Source: Planctomycetota bacterium (lineage in GTDB: Bacteria > Planctomycetota > PLA2 > JAEUHO01). Taken from it: a DNA stretch of 64,000 nucleotides. Numbering within the stretch: position 1 is the first letter of the stretch; each line of letters starts with the position of its first letter. The notes beneath the pieces were generated by a model. It made no database searches. It was given only the letters and a program-made list of their open reading frames with translations, and had not been told where the DNA came from. Positions 16,580 through 25,832 of the stretch are shown piece after piece. Where the stretch lies: the NCBI GenBank assembly GCA_029259775.1, contig JAJDEN010000032.1:33294-97293 (forward strand), in the 5' to 3' direction. The translations under genes were made by a program, and so were the position numbers.

Positions 16580-19500
16580 TCAACGCTCCTCCAACCAGAA
16601 GCGCACGTAGAGGTCCTTCTCCACCGCGGCACGCTTCGACAGCACGTCGCGGATCGCGACTGCTTCCGACGCGCCGAGCTTCTCGTGCTGCAGCTGGCCC
16701 CGCAGTACACGCGCCGCGTCGGCCCGCAGGCCCCAGTCCTCGTGCCCCAGAAGTTTGGCGACCGCCACGCGCGTGGCCTCCGCGGGAGCGGCCTTGGACC
16801 GGGCCAGCACATCGAGCAGCGTGCGGACAGCCCGCGTGGGGAGATCCGTCGCCGCGAGGTCCTCGACAACGCGCGCACCGTACGTCGTGTGCTGCGCTCC
16901 GAGGAGCGTCGCCAACCGGGAGCGCACGCTGATCAGCGGGTGCGAGAGCAACGGACGGACGGCGGCGTAGACGTCCCGCCGCAGCCCCAGCAGGGTGCCG
17001 AGCGCGGCCATCACCTGTAGTTCGGCCTTGGGCTCCTTCAGCCACGCGGTCAGCACCTCATCGCCGGCATGGCTCTCGAGCTTCGCGAGCACGCCCGCGG
17101 CGCGGCGCGGGATGGGGTCCGGCGCACCACGGAGCAGCGACGCGACCGCCTGCTCCAATGCCTTCATTTTCAGCTCGCCCACGAGGTAGAGCGCGAGACG
17201 CCGACGGCGCTCGGTCACCTTGCCCAGGTTCCTTTGCAGCACGGTCAACACGTCCTGCTCGCCGCCGGCCTTCAGCACGCCCTTGAGCACATCGACGTAG
17301 GCGCGAAGCTCGAGGCCCGACGCCCCCTTGTCCATGGCACGGTCCAGGTAGGGCAACACGGGCACGCCAAACGCGACGAGCCGCTCGCGCGCCTTGGGCA
17401 CGATGCGGCGGTTCTCCCCCACCTGCCACCGGATGGCGATCGCCCACAGCTCATCGAAGACGGCCTGCGTGAGCTCGCCCTCGTACGCGCACACCTTCGG
17501 AATCTCGACGGCACCCTCGGCTGGCTTCTTGCCGTCGGCGGACGGGGTCTTGGGCTCCGCCGGCGCCGGCTCCACGTCCACGCCCACGCCCAGGTCCGTG
17601 TGGCGCCACGCCGAAGCATCCTTCATGAGGCCCAGGTAGTGGTCCTCGCCTTGCAGATCCAGGAACACCCCGACACTGGCAGAACCCCGCGCGGGTCGTC
17701 CGCTGTTCAGGCTGCCCTTGCGGCCCGCGTACGTGTCGTTGCCCGAGCGATCGATGAACAACCCCACGGAGTTGGTGAGCCCGCACCCGTTGCAGGAAGT
17801 CATGCCGAGATAGCGATCGTTGCCGCCCCGATCGTGCAGGATGCTCGCCGCGTAGTCATGGCTGCCGCCCTGTCCCAGGCCCGAGTGCATGACGTACGTG
17901 TCGCTGCCGCCCTCGTCGACCAGCCCGCCGACCGCCAGATGGATGCCGCTCCCTTGGCCGTACTGCGTCATCTCGTAGAGATCGTTGCCGCCTCCGTCGT
18001 GGAGGAAGCCCGCGGCGTACCAGTAGCCAACACCTTGGTTGTAGATGTCGCCGAGGTAGCGGTCGTTCCCGGCCCGGTCGATCAACATGGCGATACCGCC
18101 CGCGTAGTCGACGCCGCGCTCTCCGATGGCGAAGCCCTGGCTGAAGCTCTGGTAGCGATCTGCGAAGAGCGGCGCGTGCAGGTAGATACCCCCAGCCTCG
18201 TACGTATCGTTGCCCCGCGTGTTGATGCACAGCGCTACGCCGCGGCAACGCGCGAACGCCTGCGCGTTGCTCCACGCCCGCAGCCGGTCGTTGTCGAACA
18301 AGCGCTCGTCGACGGGATCCTCGGTGCCCTCGTCGGCGGACATCTTGGGGGCCGGCTGGACCGCGTCGTCATGGAACACGGCGACGCCGAAGCCTGCGGC
18401 GCCCTGCGTGAACGTACGCCCCTCGTAGGTGTCCGTGCCGCCATCGTCGTAGAACACCGCGCAGCCACCGATCGACGCTCCCAGGCTCGCGTGACCCCCG
18501 CGATAGCGGTCGTTGCCGGCCCCCAGATCGAAGAAGGCCGCGGCGCCGAGCACGGCGGCTCCCAGCGTGATGTTCACCTCGGCGCAGTCGTAGACGTCGT
18601 CACCGCCCAGGTCCGCGAAGAAGCCGATGCGGCGGTTCTTCGTGCCGTAGGCGGCCCCCAGGCGGCAGCCCTCGTAGCGATCGTTGCCGCCCGGATCGAT
18701 GAGGATGGCGTAGTCACCGCGGTAGACGTCGTCGCCGGGCGTGCCCAAGGCCACACGTCCATAGGGCGTGTCCCTCACGATCGGTCTGTCGGTGGGGAAG
18801 GACGCCGCCGACAACGCACCAAGCCACGCGACGGGGTCCCGAAAGGTCGTGAGCCAAAGATGCACGTGCGCCACGGGCGACAGGCGCGCGGCGAGCTCGT
18901 GTACGTGGGCTTCCCCTTTGGCCTTGCTGAGTTGCTCGAGGGTCGCGTCGATGGCCGGGGTGTAGGGCGAGTCGAACACCTTGTGCCACGCCATGGTCTC
19001 GGGGAGGTAGCGCCGGAGGGTTCGGTAGCGCACGTCTTCGAAGCTCAATGGCTCCGTGTTGTCCGTCTCCTGCGCACCGTAGAGGTGGACGGGGCGACCG
19101 CCCACCGAGGCCATGTGAACCAGGTGGGCCAAGAGCCCTTCCGTCGTTGCCGCTGGCGCCGGATGCATACGTGTTCCTGCACGGACGAGACTCCGCAACA
19201 CCACGTAGGGCTCGTCGGAGACCTGCTCAGCCAACCGCCCGTGGCGATCGTCGTAACGATCCTGCGCGGCGGCCAAGGCGCCGAGCGGCGCGTGCAGCGC
19301 CTTGTCGGCCGCGACGACCTCGCGCACCAGGGCATCCATCTGCGGCGCGATCGTGAGCGGATCCCTGAGCATCGACCGTACGAGATCGAAGCAGGCGTGG
19401 CCCTTGGCCAGGTCCTTTTCGAATGTGAGGTCCCGGCGATCGAGATTCCCCGCGTGCAGGGCGCGATCGAGCGCCGCAAGCTCGGCGGCTGTGTAGGAGG

Positions 19501-19582
19501 CGGGCGGGTCCAGCTTCTCCTCACCGGCCTGCACCGGTGCGATCAGCACGATGACCAGCAGTCCGAGAATCCACATGCGCAC
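16580..19582 (-). CDS. Secreted GxDxY-repeat and HEAT-repeat protein
   Basis: Exported protein of 1000 residues (signal 1-19, cleaved after VQA). The middle, about residues 280-650, carries twelve copies of a short motif G-(N/D/S/T)-D-x-Y (GNDRYEG, GDDVYDC, GNDRYRG, GTDTYEG, GNDTYEA, GNDLYEM, GSDTYVM, GEDHYLG and others), each usually preceded by a hydrophobic strand ending in F/I-x-D-x-G-G. The spacing is about 30 residues with one longer insert, which suggests a beta-solenoid with Asp-lined turns, similar in spirit to RTX beta-rolls that bind calcium. Residues about 690-1000 are HEAT-like helices (VLPYLDRAMDKG, LLGHEDWGLRADAARVLRG). The function is unknown; a structural or calcium-dependent surface protein is inferred. 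Confidence 0.7.
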   Translation of the reverse strand: MRMWILGLLVIVLIAPVQAGEEKLDPPASYTAAELAALDRALHAGNLDRRDLTFEKDLAKGHACFDLVRSMLRDPLTIAPQMDALVREVVAADKALHAPLGALAAAQDRYDDRHGRLAEQVSDEPYVVLRSLVRAGTRMHPAPAATTEGLLAHLVHMASVGGRPVHLYGAQETDNTEPLSFEDVRYRTLRRYLPETMAWHKVFDSPYTPAIDATLEQLSKAKGEAHVHELAARLSPVAHVHLWLTTFRDPVAWLGALSAASFPTDRPIVRDTPYGRVALGTPGDDVYRGDYAILIDPGGNDRYEGCRLGAAYGTKNRRIGFFADLGGDDVYDCAEVNITLGAAVLGAAAFFDLGAGNDRYRGGHASLGASIGGCAVFYDDGGTDTYEGRTFTQGAAGFGVAVFHDDAVQPAPKMSADEGTEDPVDERLFDNDRLRAWSNAQAFARCRGVALCINTRGNDTYEAGGIYLHAPLFADRYQSFSQGFAIGERGVDYAGGIAMLIDRAGNDRYLGDIYNQGVGYWYAAGFLHDGGGNDLYEMTQYGQGSGIHLAVGGLVDEGGSDTYVMHSGLGQGGSHDYAASILHDRGGNDRYLGMTSCNGCGLTNSVGLFIDRSGNDTYAGRKGSLNSGRPARGSASVGVFLDLQGEDHYLGLMKDASAWRHTDLGVGVDVEPAPAEPKTPSADGKKPAEGAVEIPKVCAYEGELTQAVFDELWAIAIRWQVGENRRIVPKARERLVAFGVPVLPYLDRAMDKGASGLELRAYVDVLKGVLKAGGEQDVLTVLQRNLGKVTERRRRLALYLVGELKMKALEQAVASLLRGAPDPIPRRAAGVLAKLESHAGDEVLTAWLKEPKAELQVMAALGTLLGLRRDVYAAVRPLLSHPLISVRSRLATLLGAQHTTYGARVVEDLAATDLPTRAVRTLLDVLARSKAAPAEATRVAVAKLLGHEDWGLRADAARVLRGQLQHEKLGASEAVAIRDVLSKRAAVEKDLYVRFWLEER

Positions 19583-19681
19583 GAGGCCACCTCCGCTTCA
19601 GGCAGCACGCATCGAACCACGGCGGCGGCCCGCGTCCCAGCACGCGGCTGCAAGAACGGAGCGTCGGGTCGGTCGGGCTGC

Positions 19682-21967
19682 CTAGAACAGGGACAGCACC
19701 GCGCGCAGCGTCGGGGTGGCTTGCGGGAAGTTCACGCCACGCTGGAACGACGTCGTCCAGGCGTGATCAGACTCCTGGGCGATCATGCCGATGGCGCCCA
19801 AGGCGCGACGGCGCGTCCAGACGTCCGCCTTCGTGTCCGACGCAATGCGTACGAGGGCCGGAAGGGCCTTGCGGTCACCGAGCTCCCCCACCACGCGCGC
19901 GAGCGCGGCCTTGACCTCGTTCGAGGCGGTGGTGGCGAGCGTCTCGACCAGCGGGTCGATCAGGGAGGCGTCCGCGGTGAAGGCAAGCCCGAGCGCGGCA
20001 CGGTAGCGCACCTCGCCGGCACCGTCCGTGCGGACGAGCTTCAGCAACACGTCACGCTGCGAGCGGTCGCCCAGGATGCCGAGCGTCTCGGCGAGATAGC
20101 CCTTCACGAGCTTGTCCTTCGAACGGGCGAACAGCTTCTTCAGCGCCGGCACCGCGCGCTTGGCGTCCAGGATCCCGAGGCCGACCACGGCCGCCGCCTG
20201 CCGATCCTTCATGCCGCCGCCGGTGGCGATCTTGACGAGCTGGTCGCTGACGAAGGAGGCCTGTTCGGGGAAGCCATGGCCGTAGAGCGCGGCGGAGAGG
20301 CACAGCCAGGCCAGGTCGCTCTTCTGGACGTTGCGTCCCGCGAACGCCGCGCGGTAGTAGCGCTCGAGCTTGCGCTCGACGGCCAGGCGCTCGGGCTCGT
20401 CCTTGCCGGCAGGATCCCCGCTGCTGGGCTGCCGGTAGGCCATCTCGCCGATCGCGAGGATACCGAACCGGCGAGCGTTGTCATCGGGGTCGCGGCGCGC
20501 CGTCGCGATGAGGGCGTCGAGCAGACCACGGCGTGCCTTGGGTGCGAGTGCGGCCATGGCCAAGGCGCTCGATTGCCGCACCTGGGTCGGCTTGCGGAAG
20601 CGCTCGAGGATCGGTTGCAGGGTGGGGAGAAGCAACGTCTCGTCGCCGGCGCGGGCCAGTGCCGTGGGCACGGTGGAGAGCACGACGTCCGACCACGATT
20701 CCTTGCGCAGGCCACGCACGAGGTAGGCCGTGACGGTGCGTCGCTGCGCAGCGTCCAGGCTGCCGGCCAGCGTGCCGAGGCCCATGACCGCGCACGCCTT
20801 GAGGTCGACGCTCTTGGTGCGCTTGTCATCGAGAATCTTGGTCAAGTCGGCGACGGCCTCCGCCTGCCCCGACTGGCCCAAGGCGATCGCGGCGTAGGCG
20901 CGCGTGCGGTCGGGCAGGGAGCCGTTCTTGCCGAACAGCTTGCGGCCGGCGGGCGTGTCGTGGGCCAAGGCGCGCAGGTGCGCGGCGGCATCCGCGTGAC
21001 GGACGACGCCGTAGGCCAGGATCATCAACTCACGGAACTGGTTGTCGTGATTGCCGAGGTAGGCGGTCACGGCTTCGATGACCTCGGGCGCATGCTTGGC
21101 GCGCGCGGCACGGGCCCACGCCATCAGCGCGGTCGCGCGAACGCGGTCGTCCTTGCCGGTTGCCAGCTTGCGAAGCAAGGGGATGACGGTCGCATCGATC
21201 TCGCTGTCGCTCGGGCGACGACCGCGTGCGGCCTTCTTGACGTCGCCCGTCACGACGGCGCCCGTGTTGTAGCGCGCGCGCAGGTTCAAGAACGCGTGAC
21301 GGTTGAGGTTCCACCAGCCTTGCCACGTCGCGACCGTGGTACCGGACCGACCGCGGCGGCGACCGCCCATCGAAGGGCTCGTCGTGGTGGGCGAGCTCGC
21401 GCCGGGCGTCGGGGCGGGCGTTGTGGGATCGTTCGCCCAGGGGGTGCGTCCCGGACCCGGGTCGACGAAGCCGGGGGCCTGGATGTAGGCCGCTTCCTCG
21501 ATCGTCAGGCCCTCGCGGTCCAGCCAGGCCCCGAGCTCCGCGTCGTGCTGCAGCGCGGGCACGAAGGCGATGTTGTTGCCGCGCGCCAGACGCTGGAGCA
21601 GCTCGACGTCGCCCGCCTTGTCGATGAGGTTGGCCAACGCGCAGCGCGTGCCGTGGTGATCGATCAGGTGCGGGATGGCCTCGCCCGGGTAGGCCTCGTT
21701 CTGGGCGAAGCGCCCGTCGCGTCCGTAGGTCAACAAGGCTTCGAGGTTCCGCGCCCGGTTCGCGCGCTGGGCCGGTGTGAGACCTGAGATGTCACGCGCT
21801 TCGAGTTCTGCGACGACCCTCGCAGCGTGGGCTGCCTTCCAAGCGTCCTGCGCGGCATCCTGGCCCGCATCGCTGCGATGTCCGGGTGCACCGGGCATGG
21901 CGAGGACGAGGCCGACGGCCAGAAGGACGAAAAGGGCAGCGCCCACAGAGACGGCACGGTTGCGCAT
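19682..21967 (-). CDS. Secreted HEAT-repeat protein
   Basis: A 761-residue protein with a signal peptide or anchor (hydrophobic 9-24). Residues 40-160 form an alpha-helical domain (ISGLTPAQRANRARNLEALL, IPHLIDHHGTRCALANLI), followed by a Pro/Thr/Ser/Gly-rich linker at about 170-205 and then a segment with WQGWWNLNRHAFLNLR. From about 240 to 750 HEAT/PBS-lyase-like helical pairs repeat (VRATALMAWARAAR, ALGQSGQAEAVADLTKIL, AVVGLGILDAKRAVPALKKL, ALARVVGELGDRKALPALVRIA). Such solenoids mediate protein contacts. It belongs to the run of exported proteins transcribed in the same direction, 99 bases upstream of the GxDxY-repeat gene; a shared complex is possible but not shown. Confidence 0.75.
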   Translation of the reverse strand: MRNRAVSVGAALFVLLAVGLVLAMPGAPGHRSDAGQDAAQDAWKAAHAARVVAELEARDISGLTPAQRANRARNLEALLTYGRDGRFAQNEAYPGEAIPHLIDHHGTRCALANLIDKAGDVELLQRLARGNNIAFVPALQHDAELGAWLDREGLTIEEAAYIQAPGFVDPGPGRTPWANDPTTPAPTPGASSPTTTSPSMGGRRRGRSGTTVATWQGWWNLNRHAFLNLRARYNTGAVVTGDVKKAARGRRPSDSEIDATVIPLLRKLATGKDDRVRATALMAWARAARAKHAPEVIEAVTAYLGNHDNQFRELMILAYGVVRHADAAAHLRALAHDTPAGRKLFGKNGSLPDRTRAYAAIALGQSGQAEAVADLTKILDDKRTKSVDLKACAVMGLGTLAGSLDAAQRRTVTAYLVRGLRKESWSDVVLSTVPTALARAGDETLLLPTLQPILERFRKPTQVRQSSALAMAALAPKARRGLLDALIATARRDPDDNARRFGILAIGEMAYRQPSSGDPAGKDEPERLAVERKLERYYRAAFAGRNVQKSDLAWLCLSAALYGHGFPEQASFVSDQLVKIATGGGMKDRQAAAVVGLGILDAKRAVPALKKLFARSKDKLVKGYLAETLGILGDRSQRDVLLKLVRTDGAGEVRYRAALGLAFTADASLIDPLVETLATTASNEVKAALARVVGELGDRKALPALVRIASDTKADVWTRRRALGAIGMIAQESDHAWTTSFQRGVNFPQATPTLRAVLSLF

Positions 21968-22098
21968 GTCAACTCCCAGACGGCCGGCGTGCGGGGCGCC
22001 CCGTCAGAGGGTCTAGCCGAGAGCCAGTCCTCACGGACAGCGAGGTGTCTCGCCCGCGATACCGGCGTAAGCCCCGGGTCGACACGCGTCGCCCGGCC

Positions 22099-24345
22099 TC
22101 ACCGCGTGCGGAAGCTCCACGTCAGTTGCGTCACCTGCCCACGGTCCTTGTACCCACCCAACACGACCGTGTACGTGGTGCCGGAGCGAAGCGGCGCCTT
22201 CGGGATCAAGGCCCAGGCGTTCGCGGGAGCCAACTTCTCGTTCTTCGGCGCTCGAGGGGAGATGAAGTGAGCGGGGACCGACTTGCCCTGCGCGCCGCCG
22301 CCGGCCCGCAGCGCCATGGTGATCGCATTCTGCTGCTCAGCACCTTGGTACTGGAACGTGATGGGGTAGCCCCACGTCGACTGGTCCTCGCCGGGGATCG
22401 GGTTCGGGATCTCGGCGACGAAGTTCGTCGGCATGTCCTTCGCCCCAGGCGGCGGCCAACGCACGTAGGCACCCACACTCAGCACGTCCACGAGACTGGC
22501 GCAGTCGAGTACGGCGATGCCGTGCTCGAGCCCCCACCCGACCCCGACGAGTCCCGGATGCAGCAGTGGCAGGCGGTGGTAGAAGGTGCCCATCCACTGA
22601 TCAATGGCCTGCTCGGCGCTCTTGATCTGGAACGCGATCACGGCGTGCTGTCCTGCGCGATTTCCTTCCGGCGTGAAGCCCTCCCGATCCGGGAACTCCT
22701 CGTGGACGTCCGGCCAGACGCTCCATAGGTCGCGGTGCTTGGAGAGGTACTCCGAGTGCATCGCCGCGAACCTGCTCAGATCGTCGAGCTGGATCAGCGG
22801 CGGCAGCGTCTGCGAAGGGACGGCCTGCGCGCGGATCTCGGTGAGCTTGCGCAGGAGATTCTTGTTGCTGGTCGCCTTGCTGGTTCCCTCCGCCGGCTCG
22901 AGTCGCTGCAGGATGCCGCCTTCCGGAGGAAGGAGCCACGTAGCGAAGCGCTGCTCGAACGCGGGGAGCGCTTCGCCCAGCGCCTTCTCCAACGCGGTGC
23001 GGATCGCCTGCTTCTGTCGGCGGTCCGCGGAGCGGGTCTCACGCATGAGGCGCCCGAGCAGGTGCGACTCCTGCAGGAACTCGTTGATGATCGTGCACTT
23101 GATCCGATCGTCGCCGCGGATCTTCCCGTGCTGATCGAGGAACGACGCCTCCCAAGCAGGAGCGGCCCCCATGCGCGTGCGGTACGCCAGCCAGGACTTC
23201 GAGCCCTGGAGCCCCGCCTTCGCGATGCGCAGCATGCGCTCGTAGCGCACGGAATCCGGGTCCTTGGCTACCGTCGGTCCCGAGGCGTCCCGATGCGCCT
23301 TCTCGTCGAAGTACGTCGCGTCGTTGAGCGGCATGCCGATCATGCGGAGCGCGACCCAGTTGAGGTGGCCCAGCAGCAAGCAAGCCTGCGGCTCCCCGCC
23401 GATGCGCGCCACCATCTGGTCGATCGCCGAGTAGTAAAACGTGCCTTCGATGGCCTCTGAATCGCTGAGCCACTTGGCGAGAAGATGCCCGCGGCTGTCG
23501 AAGAACGCCGCCATCTGACCGGTCAGGGCCACGTCATCCTGCTTCAGGCCGCCGGCGCTCACGGCCTCGGCGATCGCGGCCACGTACTTCGCGCTCCCGT
23601 CGACGAGAACGACCGTCTGCTTGCGCGGGATGCCGATCGCAAAGCCGCCGCCCAGGATCGCGCGCGAGAGGGCGATCGACCGTACGGCCTGGCGAACGAT
23701 GCGCGCGAGCCGCGCCTCGCTCATGGTGCAGGAATGGATCTTCAGGCCGTGCGCGGCAGCCCACGTGCCCGTCCTTTCATAGAGACGGCTCAGGACCGGA
23801 TGGTCTCCCGTGCCGGTTGCCACCCGCACCTCGAGGTGCTGGGCCTTGCGCACGAAGTCCGAGACCTCCCCGCGTCGCTTCGCGATCTTCGCGAGCCACG
23901 CCGGGACCCAGCGCCCCGCCTGTTCGACGTAGCCGAGGATGCCATTGGCTCTGGGCTCCGCGTCGTCCAGGCGAACGATGCAGCGAGCGAGGTGCTTGCG
24001 AGCCGTCTCGTCAGCTTCCTCCAGCCCCTCGCCGAGCGTCAGGGTCAGCTGGCGCAACATCTTGGCTTCCGCGCGCGCATCGCGCGGCGCCTTGCCGCGC
24101 TTGCGCGCAGCCGAGAGTTGCTTCTGGATCTTGGCCCGTGCCTTCTCGCCGAGCCGCAGGTCGCGGGCGACCTCCAGCAGCGACTCCACCTCCGCGACGC
24201 GTCCCTTGCGCGCCAACGCAAGGCCTGCTCTTTCCAGGGCCCGCGCCTGGGACGAGGAGAGCAGCGCGTCGTCCTTCGCCGCGGCGGGGCCGGCGAGCAG
24301 CAGGAGCAAGACGAAGCACCCGGCGAACTGACCTGCCCCACGCAT
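22099..24345 (-). CDS. Secreted protein with C-terminal CAP (SCP/PR-1-like) domain
   Basis: Exported 748-residue protein (signal 1-23, ending AAA). Residues about 25-420 are mostly helical and unfamiliar: a Lys/Arg/Ala-rich start, then segments such as FAIGIPRKQTVVLVDGSAKY and LLLGHLNWVALRMIGMPLND. Around 540-680 the pattern of a bacterial CAP domain appears: FAAMHSEYLSKH, HEEFPDREGFTPEGNRAG, AIDQWMGTFYHRLPLLHP and VGVGWGLEHG, with His and Glu residues in the usual cavity positions. The last 100 residues resemble an Ig-like beta-sandwich (IPKAPLRSGTTYTVVL, TWSFRT). CAP proteins act outside cells with varied roles. The N-terminal module paired with it is the unexplained part. Confidence 0.7.
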   Translation of the reverse strand: MRGAGQFAGCFVLLLLLAGPAAAKDDALLSSSQARALERAGLALARKGRVAEVESLLEVARDLRLGEKARAKIQKQLSAARKRGKAPRDARAEAKMLRQLTLTLGEGLEEADETARKHLARCIVRLDDAEPRANGILGYVEQAGRWVPAWLAKIAKRRGEVSDFVRKAQHLEVRVATGTGDHPVLSRLYERTGTWAAAHGLKIHSCTMSEARLARIVRQAVRSIALSRAILGGGFAIGIPRKQTVVLVDGSAKYVAAIAEAVSAGGLKQDDVALTGQMAAFFDSRGHLLAKWLSDSEAIEGTFYYSAIDQMVARIGGEPQACLLLGHLNWVALRMIGMPLNDATYFDEKAHRDASGPTVAKDPDSVRYERMLRIAKAGLQGSKSWLAYRTRMGAAPAWEASFLDQHGKIRGDDRIKCTIINEFLQESHLLGRLMRETRSADRRQKQAIRTALEKALGEALPAFEQRFATWLLPPEGGILQRLEPAEGTSKATSNKNLLRKLTEIRAQAVPSQTLPPLIQLDDLSRFAAMHSEYLSKHRDLWSVWPDVHEEFPDREGFTPEGNRAGQHAVIAFQIKSAEQAIDQWMGTFYHRLPLLHPGLVGVGWGLEHGIAVLDCASLVDVLSVGAYVRWPPPGAKDMPTNFVAEIPNPIPGEDQSTWGYPITFQYQGAEQQNAITMALRAGGGAQGKSVPAHFISPRAPKNEKLAPANAWALIPKAPLRSGTTYTVVLGGYKDRGQVTQLTWSFRTR

Positions 24346-24416
24346 GCGGACATCCTACGCGCCGCGCCCTGGGAGCGCATCGCGCGTCTCGGCGCGCGAC
24401 GTAGCGCGAGGCGGCG

Positions 24417-25823
24417 CTACTTGCCGGTGGTCGGCGTGGCGGGCTTCGCAGCTGAGATCAGGTTCGCAACGTCGTAGGCGTGCGGCGCCACGTCCCGGAT
24501 GTGCTTGCCGACGAGGCCGAGCTTCACGTGCATGCGGCCCGCCTCGGGCTCCGCCACGACCTGGTGGAGCGTCCCGTGATGGCGGCCCTCGCCGTACAGC
24601 GAGGTGGCCGACCCCTGGACCTTCTCGCCGCGCGGGAAGGCCGTCTTGCCCATCCAGCCGAACATGCCCTGCACGTCCAGAGGCTCCTTCGGCTGCGCCT
24701 CGCCGCCCACACCGGACAGTTCCTTGTACCGCCAGTGCGGGAACAAGGGCTTGGGCTTATTGGTGTCCCCCACCCGGCAGCGGTGGTGGTTCGTGCACGC
24801 CAGGCAGAGCGCGGGGGGCGCGTCCTTGGCGAACGCATTCGTCGTGTCGGTGATGCGCATCGTGACGCCCTTGTCGACGTCGACGCGATTGTCGTACTCG
24901 AGCACCGCGGCGCACGGCACGCCGTCCTTGCGCTTCGGTGCCACGACCATCAGGTTGTTGCCGTAGAGCGTGGGCCAGGACCGCGTGAGGTCGCGTGCTT
25001 GGCCGCAGGCGTCGGCGCCCTTGGTCTTCTCGAGGATGCGGCGGACGGAGAGCAGACGCGGCACGTTGGCGCGCATCGCCTTGTCGATCGTGGGCTTCAC
25101 GCGTACGTCGTGGATCGCGACGAACACACCGTGCGCATTCATGCCGGTCATCGTGCCGATGCAGCCCGGGTAGCTCACGCCGACCTGGCCGGGAAGCTCG
25201 CCCTCGGGTGCACGCACCACCACGTACTGGTGCTTCAGCACGAGATCGAACGCCGGGAAGTCGAAGTTCCGGCCGACGAGCAGCTTGCCGTCCTTCGTGA
25301 GGTCGCCCCACGCGGCCAGGGACGAGCAGCCGAGCCCGTACCAGTCACCGAACGTGTTGAGGGCCTTCAGGTCCACCAGCTTGAAGGGCCGGCCCAGCGC
25401 CTCGATGACCAGCTTCTCCTTGGGCAAGCGGGCCAGCACGCCGGCCATGAGGCCGTCGAGTTCCTCCAGCTCGCGCTTGTCGAACTGGAACCTGGGAATG
25501 ACCATCGTCGTGAGCAGACCCTTGTAGAGCAGCTTGAAGCGCGGATTCATGATGCGCTTGAAGTCACGCTCGACACCGGCAACGACCTGCTCGGCCAGGA
25601 GATAGCCTTGAGCGAAGCCGCGCTCGCGCGGCGTGCCCCACAAGGTGAGTACGCGTCGGCCTTCCTTGGCCTCGTAGCGGCCCGTCACCGCGACCTGCGG
25701 CTTCGCCTCGGACGCAGGCGCATGCGGCGGGGATACGGGCGCACCCGTGTCGTCCGCCAGCAGCGGCCACGCGGGCACGAGGAGCAGGGCGAGCAGGGCA
25801 ACGAGGCGCACGGTCAGCTTCAT
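24417..25823 (-). CDS. Exported C45-type Ntn hydrolase (acyltransferase/linear amide hydrolase-like)
   Basis: A 468-residue protein with a signal peptide (1-23). It matches the C45 peptidase / acyl-CoA:6-aminopenicillanic acid acyltransferase-like group. Seen: an N-terminal block LWGTPRERGFAQGYLLAEQV (58-80), typical of the family ahead of the active-site segment, then DWYGLGCSSLAAWG with the candidate nucleophile Cys166, GRNFDFP at 184-190, and YPGCIGTMTGMNAHGVFVAIHD. In related enzymes autocleavage before the cysteine activates it; here the segment before Cys166 is retained in the gene as expected. It would hydrolyse amide bonds in the periplasm; substrate unknown. It is 71 bases upstream of the CAP-domain gene on the same strand. 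Confidence 0.75.
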   Translation of the reverse strand: MKLTVRLVALLALLLVPAWPLLADDTGAPVSPPHAPASEAKPQVAVTGRYEAKEGRRVLTLWGTPRERGFAQGYLLAEQVVAGVERDFKRIMNPRFKLLYKGLLTTMVIPRFQFDKRELEELDGLMAGVLARLPKEKLVIEALGRPFKLVDLKALNTFGDWYGLGCSSLAAWGDLTKDGKLLVGRNFDFPAFDLVLKHQYVVVRAPEGELPGQVGVSYPGCIGTMTGMNAHGVFVAIHDVRVKPTIDKAMRANVPRLLSVRRILEKTKGADACGQARDLTRSWPTLYGNNLMVVAPKRKDGVPCAAVLEYDNRVDVDKGVTMRITDTTNAFAKDAPPALCLACTNHHRCRVGDTNKPKPLFPHWRYKELSGVGGEAQPKEPLDVQGMFGWMGKTAFPRGEKVQGSATSLYGEGRHHGTLHQVVAEPEAGRMHVKLGLVGKHIRDVAPHAYDVANLISAAKPATPTTGK

Positions 25824-25832
25824 CGCCCCAGG

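Noticed and set aside
17069..21787. A 1572-codon open frame on the plus strand
   Set aside because: It lies antisense to two well-supported exported HEAT proteins, is rich in Arg, His, Val and Gly without family motifs, and spans their intergenic gap. This is a codon-bias shadow of high-GC genes.
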